From contig BLXT01005342.1 of the NCBI GenBank assembly GCA_019648995.1, positions 1,188,316-1,209,093 on the forward strand: a DNA stretch of 20,778 nt, written 5' to 3'. The position numbers were made by a program, and so were the translations under genes. Under the pieces are notes generated by a model that saw only the letters and a list, made by a program, of their open reading frames with translations, was not told the DNA's origin and did no database searches. How positions within the stretch are numbered: position 1 is the first letter of the stretch; each line of letters opens with the position of its first letter. Origin of the DNA: Plakobranchus ocellatus (lineage: Eukaryota > Mollusca > Gastropoda > Plakobranchidae). Shown here one piece after another: positions 10,019-19,209 of the stretch.

Positions 10019-10056
10019 NNNNNNNNNNNNNNNNNNNNNNNNNNNNNNNNNNNNNN
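10019..10056. other. Run of 38 N (assembly gap)
   Basis: Undetermined bases sit directly after a (GA)n tract. The missing sequence is probably more of the same repeat, but its size may not be 38 bp. Any frame crossing it is meaningless. Confidence 0.98.
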
Positions 10057-10195
10057 AACAAATATATGTGTTAAAAAAAGGGAAAAAAAATGCAGATGCG
10101 TTGAATCGTTCGTTCACAGCAATTGATGTTGAAAATTTTGAAGAGAGGGGTAGACATAGAGTGACCGAAAAATTATGGGAGATAAGCAGAGCGAG

Positions 10196-10207
10196 AGGTC
10201 ATGGGAG
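10196..10207. repeat. Target-site duplication, left copy (3' side of SINE)
   Basis: AGGTCATGGGAG matches AGGTTATGGGAG at 10362-10373 in 11 of 12 positions. The two copies lie immediately outside the SINE body, as expected for LINE-mediated target-primed insertion. Confidence 0.75.
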
Positions 10208-10361
10208 GATTTTTTTGTGCACAGCCAGTCCACAACAAGCTGATCTTCGGCTTTTAGGCTCTCCGTCAGGCCAGGGCGCCTGTAGCGGGGCTCGATCCCA
10301 CGACAGAGGAGTACCTGCAGATCTCAGGGCGAACTCGCTAACCACTGTGCCACCGACGCCC
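10208..10361 (-). mobile_element. Complete tRNA-derived SINE
   Basis: Read on the minus strand, the element starts at 10361 with a tRNA-like domain. The acceptor halves GGGCGTC (10355-10361) and GGCGCCC (10274-10280) pair over all seven positions, counting G-T. The A-box TGGCACAGTGG is at 10342-10352 and the B-box GGATCGAGCCC at 10288-10298. The T-arm GTGGG/CCCGC is intact with a 7-nt loop. A tRNA-unrelated body of about 55 bp follows and ends in a short A-tail (seen as T at 10210-10216). A 12-bp direct repeat with one mismatch flanks it. These are the hallmarks of a pol III-transcribed SINE mobilised by a LINE. The tRNA-like part is too altered to be a working tRNA. It encodes no protein, and the apparent 103-codon frame through it is incidental. 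Confidence 0.9.
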
Positions 10362-10373
10362 AGGTTATGGGAG
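10362..10373. repeat. Target-site duplication, right copy (5' side of SINE)
   Basis: AGGTTATGGGAG is the partner of 10196-10207. The single mismatch suggests an insertion that is not very recent. Confidence 0.75.
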
Positions 10374-10620
10374 AGATAGACAGGAGCAAAGAGAGAGAGC
10401 TTGTGAGGGAGAAAAATAGTGAGACAGAGAGAAGTATAAAATTAGGTAGACGTCTATTTGTTCATCATCAATTTAATTTTAAGATAAATAAACTTATTTG
10501 TCCTTGCCATTTCAACCTTTTGTCCCATTTGTTTAAAAACATCGGAAACTTCAGAGCATAAGTATGACTATCTCTTCTTCATTGTGTCCAGTTATAACAA
10601 AGAGTTACATTATTTTTTTT

Positions 10621-10978
10621 TCAATTCTTCCATAATGTTACCAAATTGTGAGCCACCAGCAAGTATCCCATGCGAGTGGAGAGCTCTGCACATGTTTCAG
10701 GAGGAAGCAAGCAAGACCACCGCATGATCACGGAGAAGGGATTACCGTTAATCAATGTAAGATTAAAGAGCTCTATGATGGAACGGTTTAAGGGCCCCAG
10801 AAAGGGGCTTATCGTCTCAAGGAGTAGCTTTCTGGAAAATTGGAAATTATCCTTGCCTGGAGCAGGAATGCAGTGTGATGGTCCCATCCGAGACTGTGTT
10901 TTTGACGGGTCTCTACCTGTTCGGTCACTCCGTTTATTTTTACTATTATTTTTTTTAAATCAAAAGAGTTCCTGCTAA
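10621..10978. other. Higher-complexity block open on both strands, unassigned
   Basis: Between about 10620 and 10930 the DNA is more GC-rich and less repetitive than the surroundings. It carries an 88-codon minus frame (10621-10887) and a 102-codon plus frame (10670-10978). Neither product shows a domain I recognise. GCCCC/GGGGC (10794-10808) forms a small hairpin. Low stop density on both strands is partly an effect of base composition. It could be a conserved exon, a decayed transposon or neither. Confidence 0.15.
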
Positions 10979-11027
10979 GATTAGGTTTTTGGAAGAGGCG
11001 TTTGGAGAAAGGTGTTTGTGTGTGTAT

Positions 11028-11044
11028 GGGAGGGGGGACGGGGG
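11028..11044 (+). other. G-rich run, weak quadruplex candidate
   Basis: GGG, GGGGGG and GGGGG blocks are separated by one or two bases (11028-11044). This falls just short of a classical four-run three-tetrad quadruplex, but two-tetrad folding is possible. GTGTGTGT precedes it. Confidence 0.3.
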
Positions 11045-11059
11045 TGAGTAAACATGTTT

Positions 11060-11903
11060 CTTTTCCTTATTCTTGTTTGTAATCGTAATGGTCCAAGTTG
11101 TTCTTTCAAGAGCAGATCAAACTTTATATTTTTGAATTTGCACGTTATTATCTGAGATGTCGAATATCAATCACAATTTGACTTATGCCTATTAAAACAG
11201 TTTACTCTTTCATTTAGACGGAGGCAACTACAATTTTTAGGCCATATTTGCCGGCACAAGGATTTAGAACACCAAGCAGTTACTGGAAAGACTGAAAGCA
11301 AACAAATTATAGACAAAGAATAACTTTTATTGAAAGTCTTGAGTCATGGGCAATAGGCAAGGGTAGCAACAACAACTTTATAAGGTTAGCTGACAATAGA
11401 TTTGAGTGGAGTAAAATGATCAACAATGTCTGTTCCAGACAAGGCACCTGAAGAAAAAGACTCATTCATCTGCTCTAACCTTTTTTTACGTTATATCATT
11501 TCGTGATTGACAACAAAACACAAACTATGGGTTGAAACCTTGAACAATAATATAACTTTTTGTGAATTATACGTATGTCCGAGTTTATTGCCATACCGTA
11601 CACAAAACAGATTACAAGAAGAGCAAATGATTTAATTAACCTATCGCGCACGATGTAGTTCGCATGTGGGTTTTTTTTTTCTTTCTTTCTTCAAATAACA
11701 ATCAGAAATTGCAATAATCTTTAACCCGATAACATAAAAATCAATTCAACCTTCTCTTTTGTCTAACAGTGCCTTTTCTTTTCTTTTTTTTTGTCTTAAA
11801 CATTAGCCAATTGCAGTAACCATCACAGATTCCAGCATATGAGAGCAATGAAGCGTTAAGTTCAAAGCTTAAGTCCCATACGTTTTATGATTCAGAGAAC
11901 GCA
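11060..11903. other. Stretch without recognisable gene
   Basis: AT-rich unique-looking sequence with no open frame above about 60 codons, no RNA gene and no transposon structure. T-rich CTTTCTTTCTT runs occur at 11670-11690 and 11776-11790. Confidence 0.6.
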
Positions 11904-11930
11904 ATGCATAATATTTATAACGCTGCTCCC

Positions 11931-11947
11931 ATCGACATTTTGTCGAT
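11931..11947. repeat. 17-bp palindrome ATCGACA-TTT-TGTCGAT
   Basis: Perfect 7-bp arms flank a TTT loop. It sits inside a 63-codon plus frame (11904-12095) that resembles no known protein. It is a candidate hairpin or dimer-binding site, and chance is a reasonable alternative. Confidence 0.35.
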
Positions 11948-12093
11948 CTCTTCATGGCATCAACATGAGTTTGGTTTTAGGGCTATAGAATCAGTGTCAT
12001 TTGCACCCCATGGCAAGGGCCAATCGAGTCTAGACATTATGGTCGCTGAGGAAACCAAGTGGCCGAGAAGTCTTTTATCACTATTACTTTGTT

Positions 12094-12116
12094 AGCGCCC
12101 TCTGACAGGACAGAGG
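12094..12116 (-). promoter_or_regulatory. Possible CTCF-type half motif AGCGCCCTCTG
   Basis: TTAGCGCCCTCTG (12092-12104) agrees well with one half of the reverse-complement CTCF consensus, which begins TAGCGCCCCCTGGTGG. The following ACAGG departs from it. The site also overlaps a 6-bp inverted repeat, CCTCTG/CAGAGG (12099-12116). CTCF is present across bilaterians, so a real site is possible. The 3' half match is poor, hence low confidence. Confidence 0.18.
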
Positions 12117-12304
12117 CAAAGTCGATCATTCACTAAACGGAAGTATTCTCTTTTTTAAAAGGAGATATGAAAGGGAAATAATCGAGGAAGAATTACGACA
12201 GAATTGTGATTATTTGCTTGGGCTCAAAAGAAAGTATTTTTTAACTTTGGAAAAAAGTTTATAATGCTAATGGATTTTTCTTTGCGAGAAAGGGGAAGAG
12301 GTAG

Positions 12305-12355
12305 AAAGGGAAAAAAGAAGGGGGAGGAGGGGGCGGAGGCGGAGGAGGACTGGGG
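12305..12355 (+). repeat. G-rich purine tract with quadruplex potential
   Basis: From 12320 a series of GGGGG, GG, GGGGG, GG, GG, GG, GG and GGGG runs is separated by A, C or short spacers, including GGAGGCGGAGGAGG. Multiple two-tetrad folds are possible. No gene start is visible next to it. Confidence 0.5.
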
Positions 12356-12597
12356 CGATTTTAAATCTTTGTGGGAGAGAACAGAGGATGTTGGGGTTTA
12401 AATATGGAAGAAGGTGTGGAGGATACACAGGAAAAGTCGAGTAGTTTGAAATTTAATATATTAGGATATAACATTGATGAAGTTCAGTTTCTTACAACCC
12501 CTATAAAAAAAAGTAAAATCAAAGAAACGATATAAGGAATGAGATAAAACTAGGACAAAAAAAATAAAAGAAAATGTAGAAAGAAAGTGACAGAAGA

Positions 12598-12601
12598 GAA
12601 A

Positions 12602-12649
<48 letters not shown>

Positions 12650-12720
12650 AAAGGAAGAGAAATATATAGAGAAAGAGAGTAGGAGAGAGAGAAAAACTGA
12701 AGAAAGGAAAACGGAAAAAA
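12598..12720 (+). repeat. (GA)n microsatellite with purine-rich flanks
   Basis: A pure GA run of about 21 units (12605-12647) is followed by interrupted GA/GAAA sequence to about 12720 and preceded by A-rich purine sequence from about 12540. The minus frame (SLSLSL, FFYFF) is a translation artefact. Confidence 0.95.
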
Positions 12721-13313
12721 CGTGACAAAGAGAGGGGAGTGGAAATGTTAAGTTTATAATTAATTGTGAACGTATTTATTTCATATTGCGACATTATCTG
12801 ATTAACATAGTGCCCAAATTACAAAAAAAAAGAGAAATATCATGATGATGAACTAAAAACCTGCATAGTTATTATCGCTCAAGGCCCAATGTCTGAACAT
12901 TCCCAAGACAATCGCAAAAAGAATACATAAAGTAATTGTGTCTATCCTGTGATTGATGGCCGAGGCTCGGGGTATGCGACAAGAAATCGTTTTGAGTTCC
13001 AAGGTTTCTTTTTTTCAATTTCCTTAACATCTTCCCCTTTTTTTTTCCTTGTTATATGAAATTAATGCGACTTAGTCTTTTAAAAAGTTAATAGAAATTG
13101 TTCGCTTGCTTTACATTATAACATTCATACGCGCCTTTACATGCAAACGGATCAATGCAAAATAGTGTCCTGAGTATGATTTTGATCAATGGAAGTAGAA
13201 AGATGCAGTTATGATTTAATATTAAACAGTCTTTTTTTGCGGAGTTTCAGTAAGATTTTTGCAAATCACAAATCTCATCAGATAGACAATAACTGTGTCG
13301 GGGATGGATAGGG
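12721..13313. other. Stretch without recognisable gene
   Basis: AT-rich sequence between two GA tracts with no notable open frame or structure. Confidence 0.6.
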
Positions 13314-13370
13314 TCAAAACGTAACGGAGGAGAGAAAGCGAGAGCTAAGGCGGAAAAGGGAGAGTGTGGG

Positions 13371-13391
13371 GAGAAAGAGAGAAAGAGAGAA

Positions 13392-13427
<36 letters not shown>
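13371..13427 (+). repeat. (GAGAAAGA)4 followed by (GA)n
   Basis: Four tandem copies of an 8-bp unit, GAGAAAGA (13371-13402), pass directly into a pure GA run (13403-13427). The octamer looks like a GA array carrying a periodic G-to-A change that was then amplified, so the tract has a readable two-step history. Confidence 0.9.
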
Positions 13428-13430
<3 letters not shown>

Positions 13431-13439
13431 CCGAGAGAG

Positions 13440-14256
13440 TGTGAATATTAAATACACAGAAAGACAGAAAAAAAGGATTCTGTGAATAATATTTGCAGTA
13501 AATTCTATCCGCATTGTGTGCAGCATGATAGCACGAAAATAAGTCGACTGGATACAGCAGCTGATTTAACTTGGAATGGGTAATCTAGCTAACACAAGTA
13601 ATTGCATATAAAAAGTCCAAATATCCATAGACTTTTAAAGAAATTGACGTTTTAGAAATATGTCGAACGGAATCTTGCTTTTTTTTTTTCTTCTTTCAGC
13701 ATATATATATATTATAGTCATGTCGATTCGGTGGAATTTCAATAGTGAGGAAATGCCTTCATTGTGGTTGAGAATATTCTAGTAAAAAGTTATGGGATGT
13801 GAACATTGATTTTGGAAAACGATTTTTCCCAAGAGAGAGAACGCTAAATAGGAATCGAGTTTAAAATATCTATGATCTGTAAAAATTCAAAAGTGGAATG
13901 AAGACAATAGTTTTTCTCTTTTTTTTATACTTAGGTTGCCATAATTTAATATATTCGCGTTTCAGTGAAATTAAATTATACTTATCTTCAGTGGGCCTAG
14001 GAACTCTTTATCCTTTTATAGTAGGCTTAATAGATTTGTTTAGAGAATGTTGGAGTGAAGAAGAGAGAAAAAAAGAAAAGGAGAATGGAAAAAAGATTGC
14101 ATTTTAAGACTGATATAGGTAGGTTGAAATGCACGCTACCAACTTTTGCACGCTTTTCTCTAAACTGCAGTTTAATCAGCAAATCCTGTGACTACTTTTC
14201 CGTTTTACACGTAGTCAGGTGTAATAACACCTTCACAATACCAGAAACCCAACAGC
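13440..14256. other. Stretch without recognisable gene
   Basis: AT-rich sequence with a short (AT)n at 13702-13711. A 69-codon plus frame (13898-14107) is hydrophobic at its start but T-rich by composition and unrecognised. A poly-T/CTTCTTTCAG sequence ending at 13699 resembles a 3' splice site, but no matching exon was found. Confidence 0.55.
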
Positions 14257-14419
14257 ATGATCTTTCTACTTGCCTTTGCCTTTTTTAGTGAGGGAGAAGA
14301 TGGTGTTTTCCATTGCAAGATGACATTTTTTTTCTGGATCAAAATGATAACTCCATATACCACCATATTTCTTTTTGAAGAAATGTGCGCCATTTCACAA
14401 TTTAAAAGAGAGTTTTGCA

Positions 14420-14609
14420 GGGCTCAACCCTCTGCTCCGTTTGTTTGCTTGTCAAAAGGCGGGGTACCCACGGCGCAGACACGATACCCATGTAAGATGG
14501 CCATGGAGATCATGTCAATTGACGCTACACTCACTCTAACTTCACGTGACATCCGTATGACAGTTACCTGTTGAACCAGTTCGTCACAATGGAAACATTT
14601 TCTCTTCAG
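14420..14609. other. Exon-like GC-richer block open on both strands, unassigned
   Basis: This 190-bp block stands out from its AT-rich surroundings. On the minus strand, 61 codons are open between stops (14609 to 14424), starting with a Cys-x-x-Cys motif. A donor-like CAG|GTAACT lies within that frame (14563-14571). On the plus strand, an open frame (14257-14574) runs through the same bases. A TTTTGCAG|GG acceptor-like site at 14420 and a CAT|GTAAGA donor-like site at 14492 would bound a 71-bp exon. A full E-box palindrome, TCACGTGA, lies at 14542-14549. I cannot assign either product to a family. Exon, regulatory element or old repeat are all possible. Confidence 0.2.
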
Positions 14610-14689
14610 TTACCACGAGTGATAGACGCCCTTCACGATCTTCATTCATCACCAAAAATCAATCTAAGTTTGAATTTTGTTACCCAGTA

Positions 14690-14707
14690 TGTTACATCAC
14701 TGTAACA
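14690..14707. repeat. 18-bp palindrome TGTTACA-TCAC-TGTAACA
   Basis: Perfect 7-bp arms surround a 4-nt loop. An additional TTGTTAC lies about 15 bp upstream, so the GTTAC element is present three times within 35 bp, counting both orientations. Confidence 0.4.
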
Positions 14708-15694
14708 AGGACATATTTCACAATACGCTTGGACCATTTTCTTTAAAATGTCTGTATGTCTTGTTTCTTGCAACAGCAAAAACGTGTTAACAGAACTAAA
14801 CTCAACAGAGTATATGGCAGGACAAAGGAAAACAAACTACTTTTGTGGACGATTTAACTGAACGCGCTGACTAATGCCTTATTAGTGTCAGATTTTCCTA
14901 AAAATTTGTATGGTGTGTTTCGAATAAATTGCCTAAAAACTGGCGCAATTTGATAATCCTACAACGACTCTTTCATAGCACATCAAAGATTTATTGAACC
15001 TCCCTCGAAAATCCCTCTTCAGGAACTTTCTGTAGTCACGCAATGACGTTGTCCAGGTACTGCTTTACAATTTTCACATTTACATTTCAAATGTATTTTA
15101 AAACATTGTGTCATTAGAAAAAAATGATATTGTGTGTACTTCTCTGAAATTTTGCATTTCGAACTTGGTGTAAGTCTTGTAAAATGCTTTTTATCTGATT
15201 CTACATTTGTTTATTTCATACTTGTCATTATAGTTGTAAGCATTTTTTTTGTAAAACTTACAATGACCACGCTAATAAATTTCCCTTCACTTTGCTGGTT
15301 GTTAAGCATATCTTTAGTGGTATTTTGTCTCTATGTTAAAGCATATTTAACCATTTTCCTTATTTTTAAGAAGAAAATATTCAATATTCTGTCCTTTTAA
15401 AAAACTCAAATAATTTGTTTATTTTTTGTTCTCTTTAAGGTGGGTACCTTTATTTTTTTCAACAATATTTCTTATGACATTTAAATATAATATTACTTTT
15501 AGTGCTTTGCAATTATAGATTTTAAAAACTCTCTAGTTTGACTAAAAAATGTTATTACTTCAAACTCCATCTATTGTAGTTTGGTAAACCCCCAGGACGG
15601 TACGCTCTCACATTGTGCCCTCTTTTTATTCCAATACGATAAACATACAATATGCAGGTTATGTCTCAATTATTGCGCATTATATGGTTTTAAA

Positions 15695-15698
<4 letters not shown>
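14708..15698. other. Stretch without recognisable gene
   Basis: T-rich sequence. An 88-codon plus frame (15134-15400) looks like a membrane protein, but it is driven by TTT/ATT/GTT composition and has no family motif. No RNA gene or transposon was seen. Confidence 0.55.
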
Positions 15699-15737
<39 letters not shown>

Positions 15738-15738
15738 N
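15699..15738. repeat. (TA)n microsatellite ending at an ambiguous base
   Basis: A pure TA run of about 39 bp ends at an N (15738). The ambiguity at the repeat edge suggests uncertain repeat length. Confidence 0.95.
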
Positions 15739-15829
15739 TGCTATAAGAATAAAAAGGTAAAACACCATAGCTCCTGAGGCATTCAGATGAGCGACAGTAA
15801 TATTCAAAAGAATAAAGAAAGATAAGGAA

Positions 15830-15985
15830 GATCAACATAGGGAGAAATAGACACGCAGCGATAGATAAAGATAAATAGGAAGACAGATAGCTAAGAAAAA
15901 GGAAGAAAAAATGACTGTCGCAGTGAGAGAAAGACAGCAGGAGAGATTGCAAAACGTAGAGGTAAAGAAAGGGAGAAATGGGTAG

Positions 15986-16033
<48 letters not shown>

Positions 16034-16130
16034 TAGAGAGAGAGAGGGAGATAGAGAGAGAGAGGGAAAGAGGGAGAAGAAAGGAGAGTTAGAGAGAAGA
16101 AGAAGAGAGCGAAGGGGGGAGGGAGGAATT
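15830..16130 (+). repeat. Purine-rich mosaic with (GA)n core
   Basis: A pure GA run (about 15987-16029) is flanked by GATA/GAGA variants (16030-16064) and a looser G/A mosaic on both sides from about 15830 to 16130, including AGATAGATAGAGAG. This is the longest polypurine region in the window and could adopt triplex DNA. Confidence 0.92.
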
Positions 16131-16221
16131 TAATAGGGCTAATTTGGAATCACATCTAAGATTGAAATACATGAATAGCAACTAGACATGAAAGATTGGT
16201 GTAGTAGTGTGTTTTTTCCCA

Positions 16222-16236
16222 TTGACTTAAAGTCAA
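16222..16236. repeat. 15-bp palindrome TTGACTT-A-AAGTCAA
   Basis: Perfect 7-bp arms flank a single central A. AGTCAAG recurs just downstream (16242-16248) between two AAGCTTTT copies, giving a short local direct repeat. Confidence 0.4.
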
Positions 16237-16296
16237 GCTTTTAGTCAAGGAAGCTTTTTATAAAAAAAAAAACAACTGCCTCCAAACATATTAATA

Positions 16297-16320
16297 TGTG
16301 TGTATACATACATACATACA

Positions 16321-16352
<32 letters not shown>

Positions 16353-16373
16353 TATATATATATATATATACAT
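16297..16373. repeat. Compound (ATAC)n-(CA)n-(TA)n microsatellite
   Basis: ATAC tetranucleotides (about 16303-16320), a CA run (about 16325-16340) and a TA run (about 16347-16370) follow one another. The order is similar to the CA-to-TA array at 1127-1205. Confidence 0.94.
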
Positions 16374-16504
16374 AGGCCTATATACATGACAGATAAACAA
16401 TATGTAAACAATGGAGAGAAATAAACTGTAAGGACATAATAGTACGATTATTGAAAAGGAAACAGATAAAGTAGATCTATAGGCTAATTAACCTCCTCCT
16501 CCAG

Positions 16505-16533
16505 CCCCCCCCCCCCCCCCCCCCCCCCCCCCN
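16505..16533. repeat. Poly-C run of 28 followed by N
   Basis: Twenty-eight consecutive C residues (16505-16532) are terminated by an ambiguous base at 16533 and preceded by CTCCTCCTCCAG. Long C runs can form i-motif structures on this strand and quadruplexes on the other. They are also hard to sequence, so the length is unreliable. Confidence 0.93.
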
Positions 16534-18919
16534 AATTGTTTGAAATCACTTCACAAACAATGACACAGCGTGGATATATAATTAATGCTAGAGTATTAAT
16601 ATGAAGGCAACATCCTATTTTTTTGTACCCCTCAACCTTTTTAATAATTTTCGCAATATTTTAGATTTCCAATGACGGTAAAGTTTGAATAAATCCTACG
16701 TAAGTCGAGATATAAAACTAAAGATTTGATATGAATTTTTTTTATTTATTATAGAAAAATTCAGTTATTCCATCGTAAAATCTTAGCTTCTAGTTTGAGC
16801 AAGACTCAAATACCCCTATAGACAAATAAATCAAAATTGACAAAAGATGATAATGATATTTGAGTCCCTATGCTTAAATAAGGAGATTAGGAAATTTTAA
16901 TGTCTGTAAGATTAAATGTAGATCAATAATAGTTTTTCTTGAATTCGAAAATATCTCTCTACCCTGCATTTTTGCAGAGGTTTAAATGTTGTAACCAGTG
17001 TAATTAAAACCAGGAAGAATACGCGAGTTGGTATTATGGTGGTGTAACTATGCTTTTATCATAGAAAAACCGCCCACTCTACAGATTATTAAAAAATGAT
17101 AGACCTTCCTTAGTGCCGATTTTTAATAATACTCTTACCGGCTCTCTTGTGTTTTTAGCCTTGTGGGCAAAAAAGAAAGTCAATTTGAAAGAAAAAAAGA
17201 AAAAAACCAATAATAATAGGGCACGATCTATGTAATTCTACCAAGCCTGTTTCTCTAGATTGTTGTCTTTGTCTATGAATATCAATCTTCAACAGGGTCT
17301 TAAAATTATTTTTGTGATTAAAAGGCAACCTCGTCTATTACAGTTTTCTAAAATAAAGACAATAATAGATGCGTCCAGTTTAGAAATTATTGAAAAATGG
17401 AGCTGATAAAAACAATGCACACTGACAATCGTGTCCCTGCAACGAAATTCGTTTGGATTTATTATTTTTTTTATCTTTGTAACTTCTTACAATATTCTCA
17501 TGTGAAACTTATTTCCATGACCATCGCCATATCGATCATAATCTCGCAATCTGATTGGTCTGCTTTGGAATCCGCAAAATAGAATGGAATATTTGGAATA
17601 AATTTGATCAAAAGCAGGCTAGGCGATTGAGGCTGATCAAGACATAATCTTTAAGAACAAAAATGAAAAGACAAATGATAATAATACATGAATAACGTTA
17701 GCTTACGGAGAGAATCCAAAGAAAGAGAGGGATAAATATCGAAGTAATATTCCAACCTGGCATAGAAAGAACAGATTACTATCAGTGTTTTGTCATAATC
17801 AATAACATGGTTGAATTCTCGATTTGAAACAACAAGACACATTATTAGAAAATTAATGTTAAAGAAAAAGAAAACAAAAAACTTTCATCTCCATCATTGA
17901 GATAAAAGCTGTTACCGTAAGAAAACTGAGAAAAAGAGAGAACGGCAACATAATAGTTCCAATAACACTTTTTCATCACATTTAATTTGGAATGATTTTA
18001 CGGCTCTCATGCCATCAATTGTTATATCGTTATTGTTTTTCGATAATTATGTTATCGATCTTTGTATCTCAGAAATTATCATAGAATTGAAGCGATACAT
18101 CAAAAGCGACTTTATTTTACGGACAATTATTTTAAGATTTCATTGTCATAACAGCAAAGAGAGATTGGTGAGATTTTACAAAGAAAGTTTACAGTAGAAA
18201 GAGCTGTTTGTGTGTGACGTCGACAGACAACTCAAAAGCCCTTGGCCCAAAATCATATTTTATACAGATGCTATAAATACTACTTCTATTCAACAAGAAC
18301 GGCACCAGCTATTTAGACGGCAGTTAAATTGAGTGAAGAGAGGGAACAGAGAAAGAAAGAAATAAACGGCTAACGTTCAAGTATGTGAATGAACAGAAAA
18401 AGAAAAAAAATGGTATCATATATTGTAAATAAAAGAGAAAGTAGAGAGAGAGATGAAAAATAGACTTAATTTTAATCGATCACCAGATGCCGTTAACAAT
18501 CTCGTGAAACTATTTTAAGCAGCACTTGTCCAATTGCGCGTAAACTTTGAAAGAAACAAAAACTGCTCCAAAAATGTCGATGCTGTGCCGGGATCTTAAT
18601 CCTCTGACATTATTTGTATCTGGGCCTCAAAGTGAAAATACGCGATATCATTATTTATCTACATCTATTGCAAACTGATATTTTTTTTCCTTGAGTATTA
18701 CTAATTTCAGTGCAACTTAGGGGAATATTTTCATTCCACAAATATTTATATAATAACATCTCATTTTTTTTTTATTTTCGTTCCCAATTAAAGCGCTTAA
18801 AAATTAAACGCACTCTCTGGCGTATTCTTCTCATCCAAATTTTTAGACTGTGCCTTCGCTCACTAACTGATACCATTAATGAAGCACTTAGGTTAATTAT
18901 AATTATTATTTTGATGTTA
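16534..18919. other. Long AT-rich stretch, no gene recognised
   Basis: About 2.4 kb holds no convincing gene. Open frames of about 60 codons (17397-17582 plus, 17651-17842 minus, 18009-18197 plus) are AT-rich and unrecognised. Features seen are an 11-bp inverted repeat (17085-17130), an inverted CCAAT box (ATTGG) near 17553, and a CRE-like TGACGTCGAC at 18215-18224. A T-run/CTAATTTCAG acceptor-like site ends at 18710. Confidence 0.6.
17085..17130. repeat. 11-bp inverted repeat, 24-nt loop
   Basis: ATTATTAAAAA (17085-17095) and TTTTTAATAAT (17120-17130) are perfect complements and could form a stem. The composition is entirely A/T, which raises the chance of coincidence. No target-site duplication or second copy was found that would make it a MITE. 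Confidence 0.4.
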
Positions 18920-18936
18920 CCCCCCCCCCCCCCCCC
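18920..18936. repeat. Poly-C run of 17
   Basis: Seventeen C residues are followed by GAGGGCGACTCC. This is the second long C run within 2.5 kb. The minus frame reads it as poly-Gly, which is an artefact. Confidence 0.93.
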
Positions 18937-19158
18937 GAGGGCGACTCCTGTTTTCGTGACATCAGAGAGATCACGCGTGCGGGAGATCCGTTCGTCAATA
19001 TATTTATGACAATATGTCAAAATCCACAGCATTCCTGGAGAAGAAACGTCAATAATCACTTCAAGTTTAGTCAAATGCACCTCATTGCGTTATTACTAAT
19101 AGGATTTTTTAAGGGCTGGTGGGGAATTGATAGAAAGAGATAATTGGTGCGAAAGTTT

Positions 19159-19159
19159 A

Positions 19160-19208
<49 letters not shown>
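19159..19208. repeat. (TA)n microsatellite
   Basis: TA dinucleotides with one phase break (TATATATTATATA) near 19168, then a pure run to about 19208. Confidence 0.95.

Positions 19209-19209
<1 letters not shown>

Noticed and set aside
10274..10361. Functional tRNA gene
   Set aside because: Acceptor and T-arm pair well, but the anticodon region does not form a normal arm and the locus has a SINE body, A-tail and target-site duplications.
10068..10379. 103-codon ORF between the N gap and the SINE
   Set aside because: About half of it is the reverse strand of the SINE, and its start lies 12 bp after an assembly gap.
13371..13427. CRISPR-like regularly spaced repeats
   Set aside because: The octamers are directly contiguous without unique spacers, and the genome is eukaryotic in character.
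15134..15400. 88-codon ORF resembling a multi-span membrane protein
   Set aside because: T-rich DNA naturally encodes Phe, Leu, Ile and Val. There are no conserved motifs, no start context and no supporting splice sites.
18772..19080. ORFs on both strands across the poly-C run (poly-Pro / poly-Gly)
   Set aside because: The homopolymer keeps frames open, and the residues on either side show no conserved pattern.
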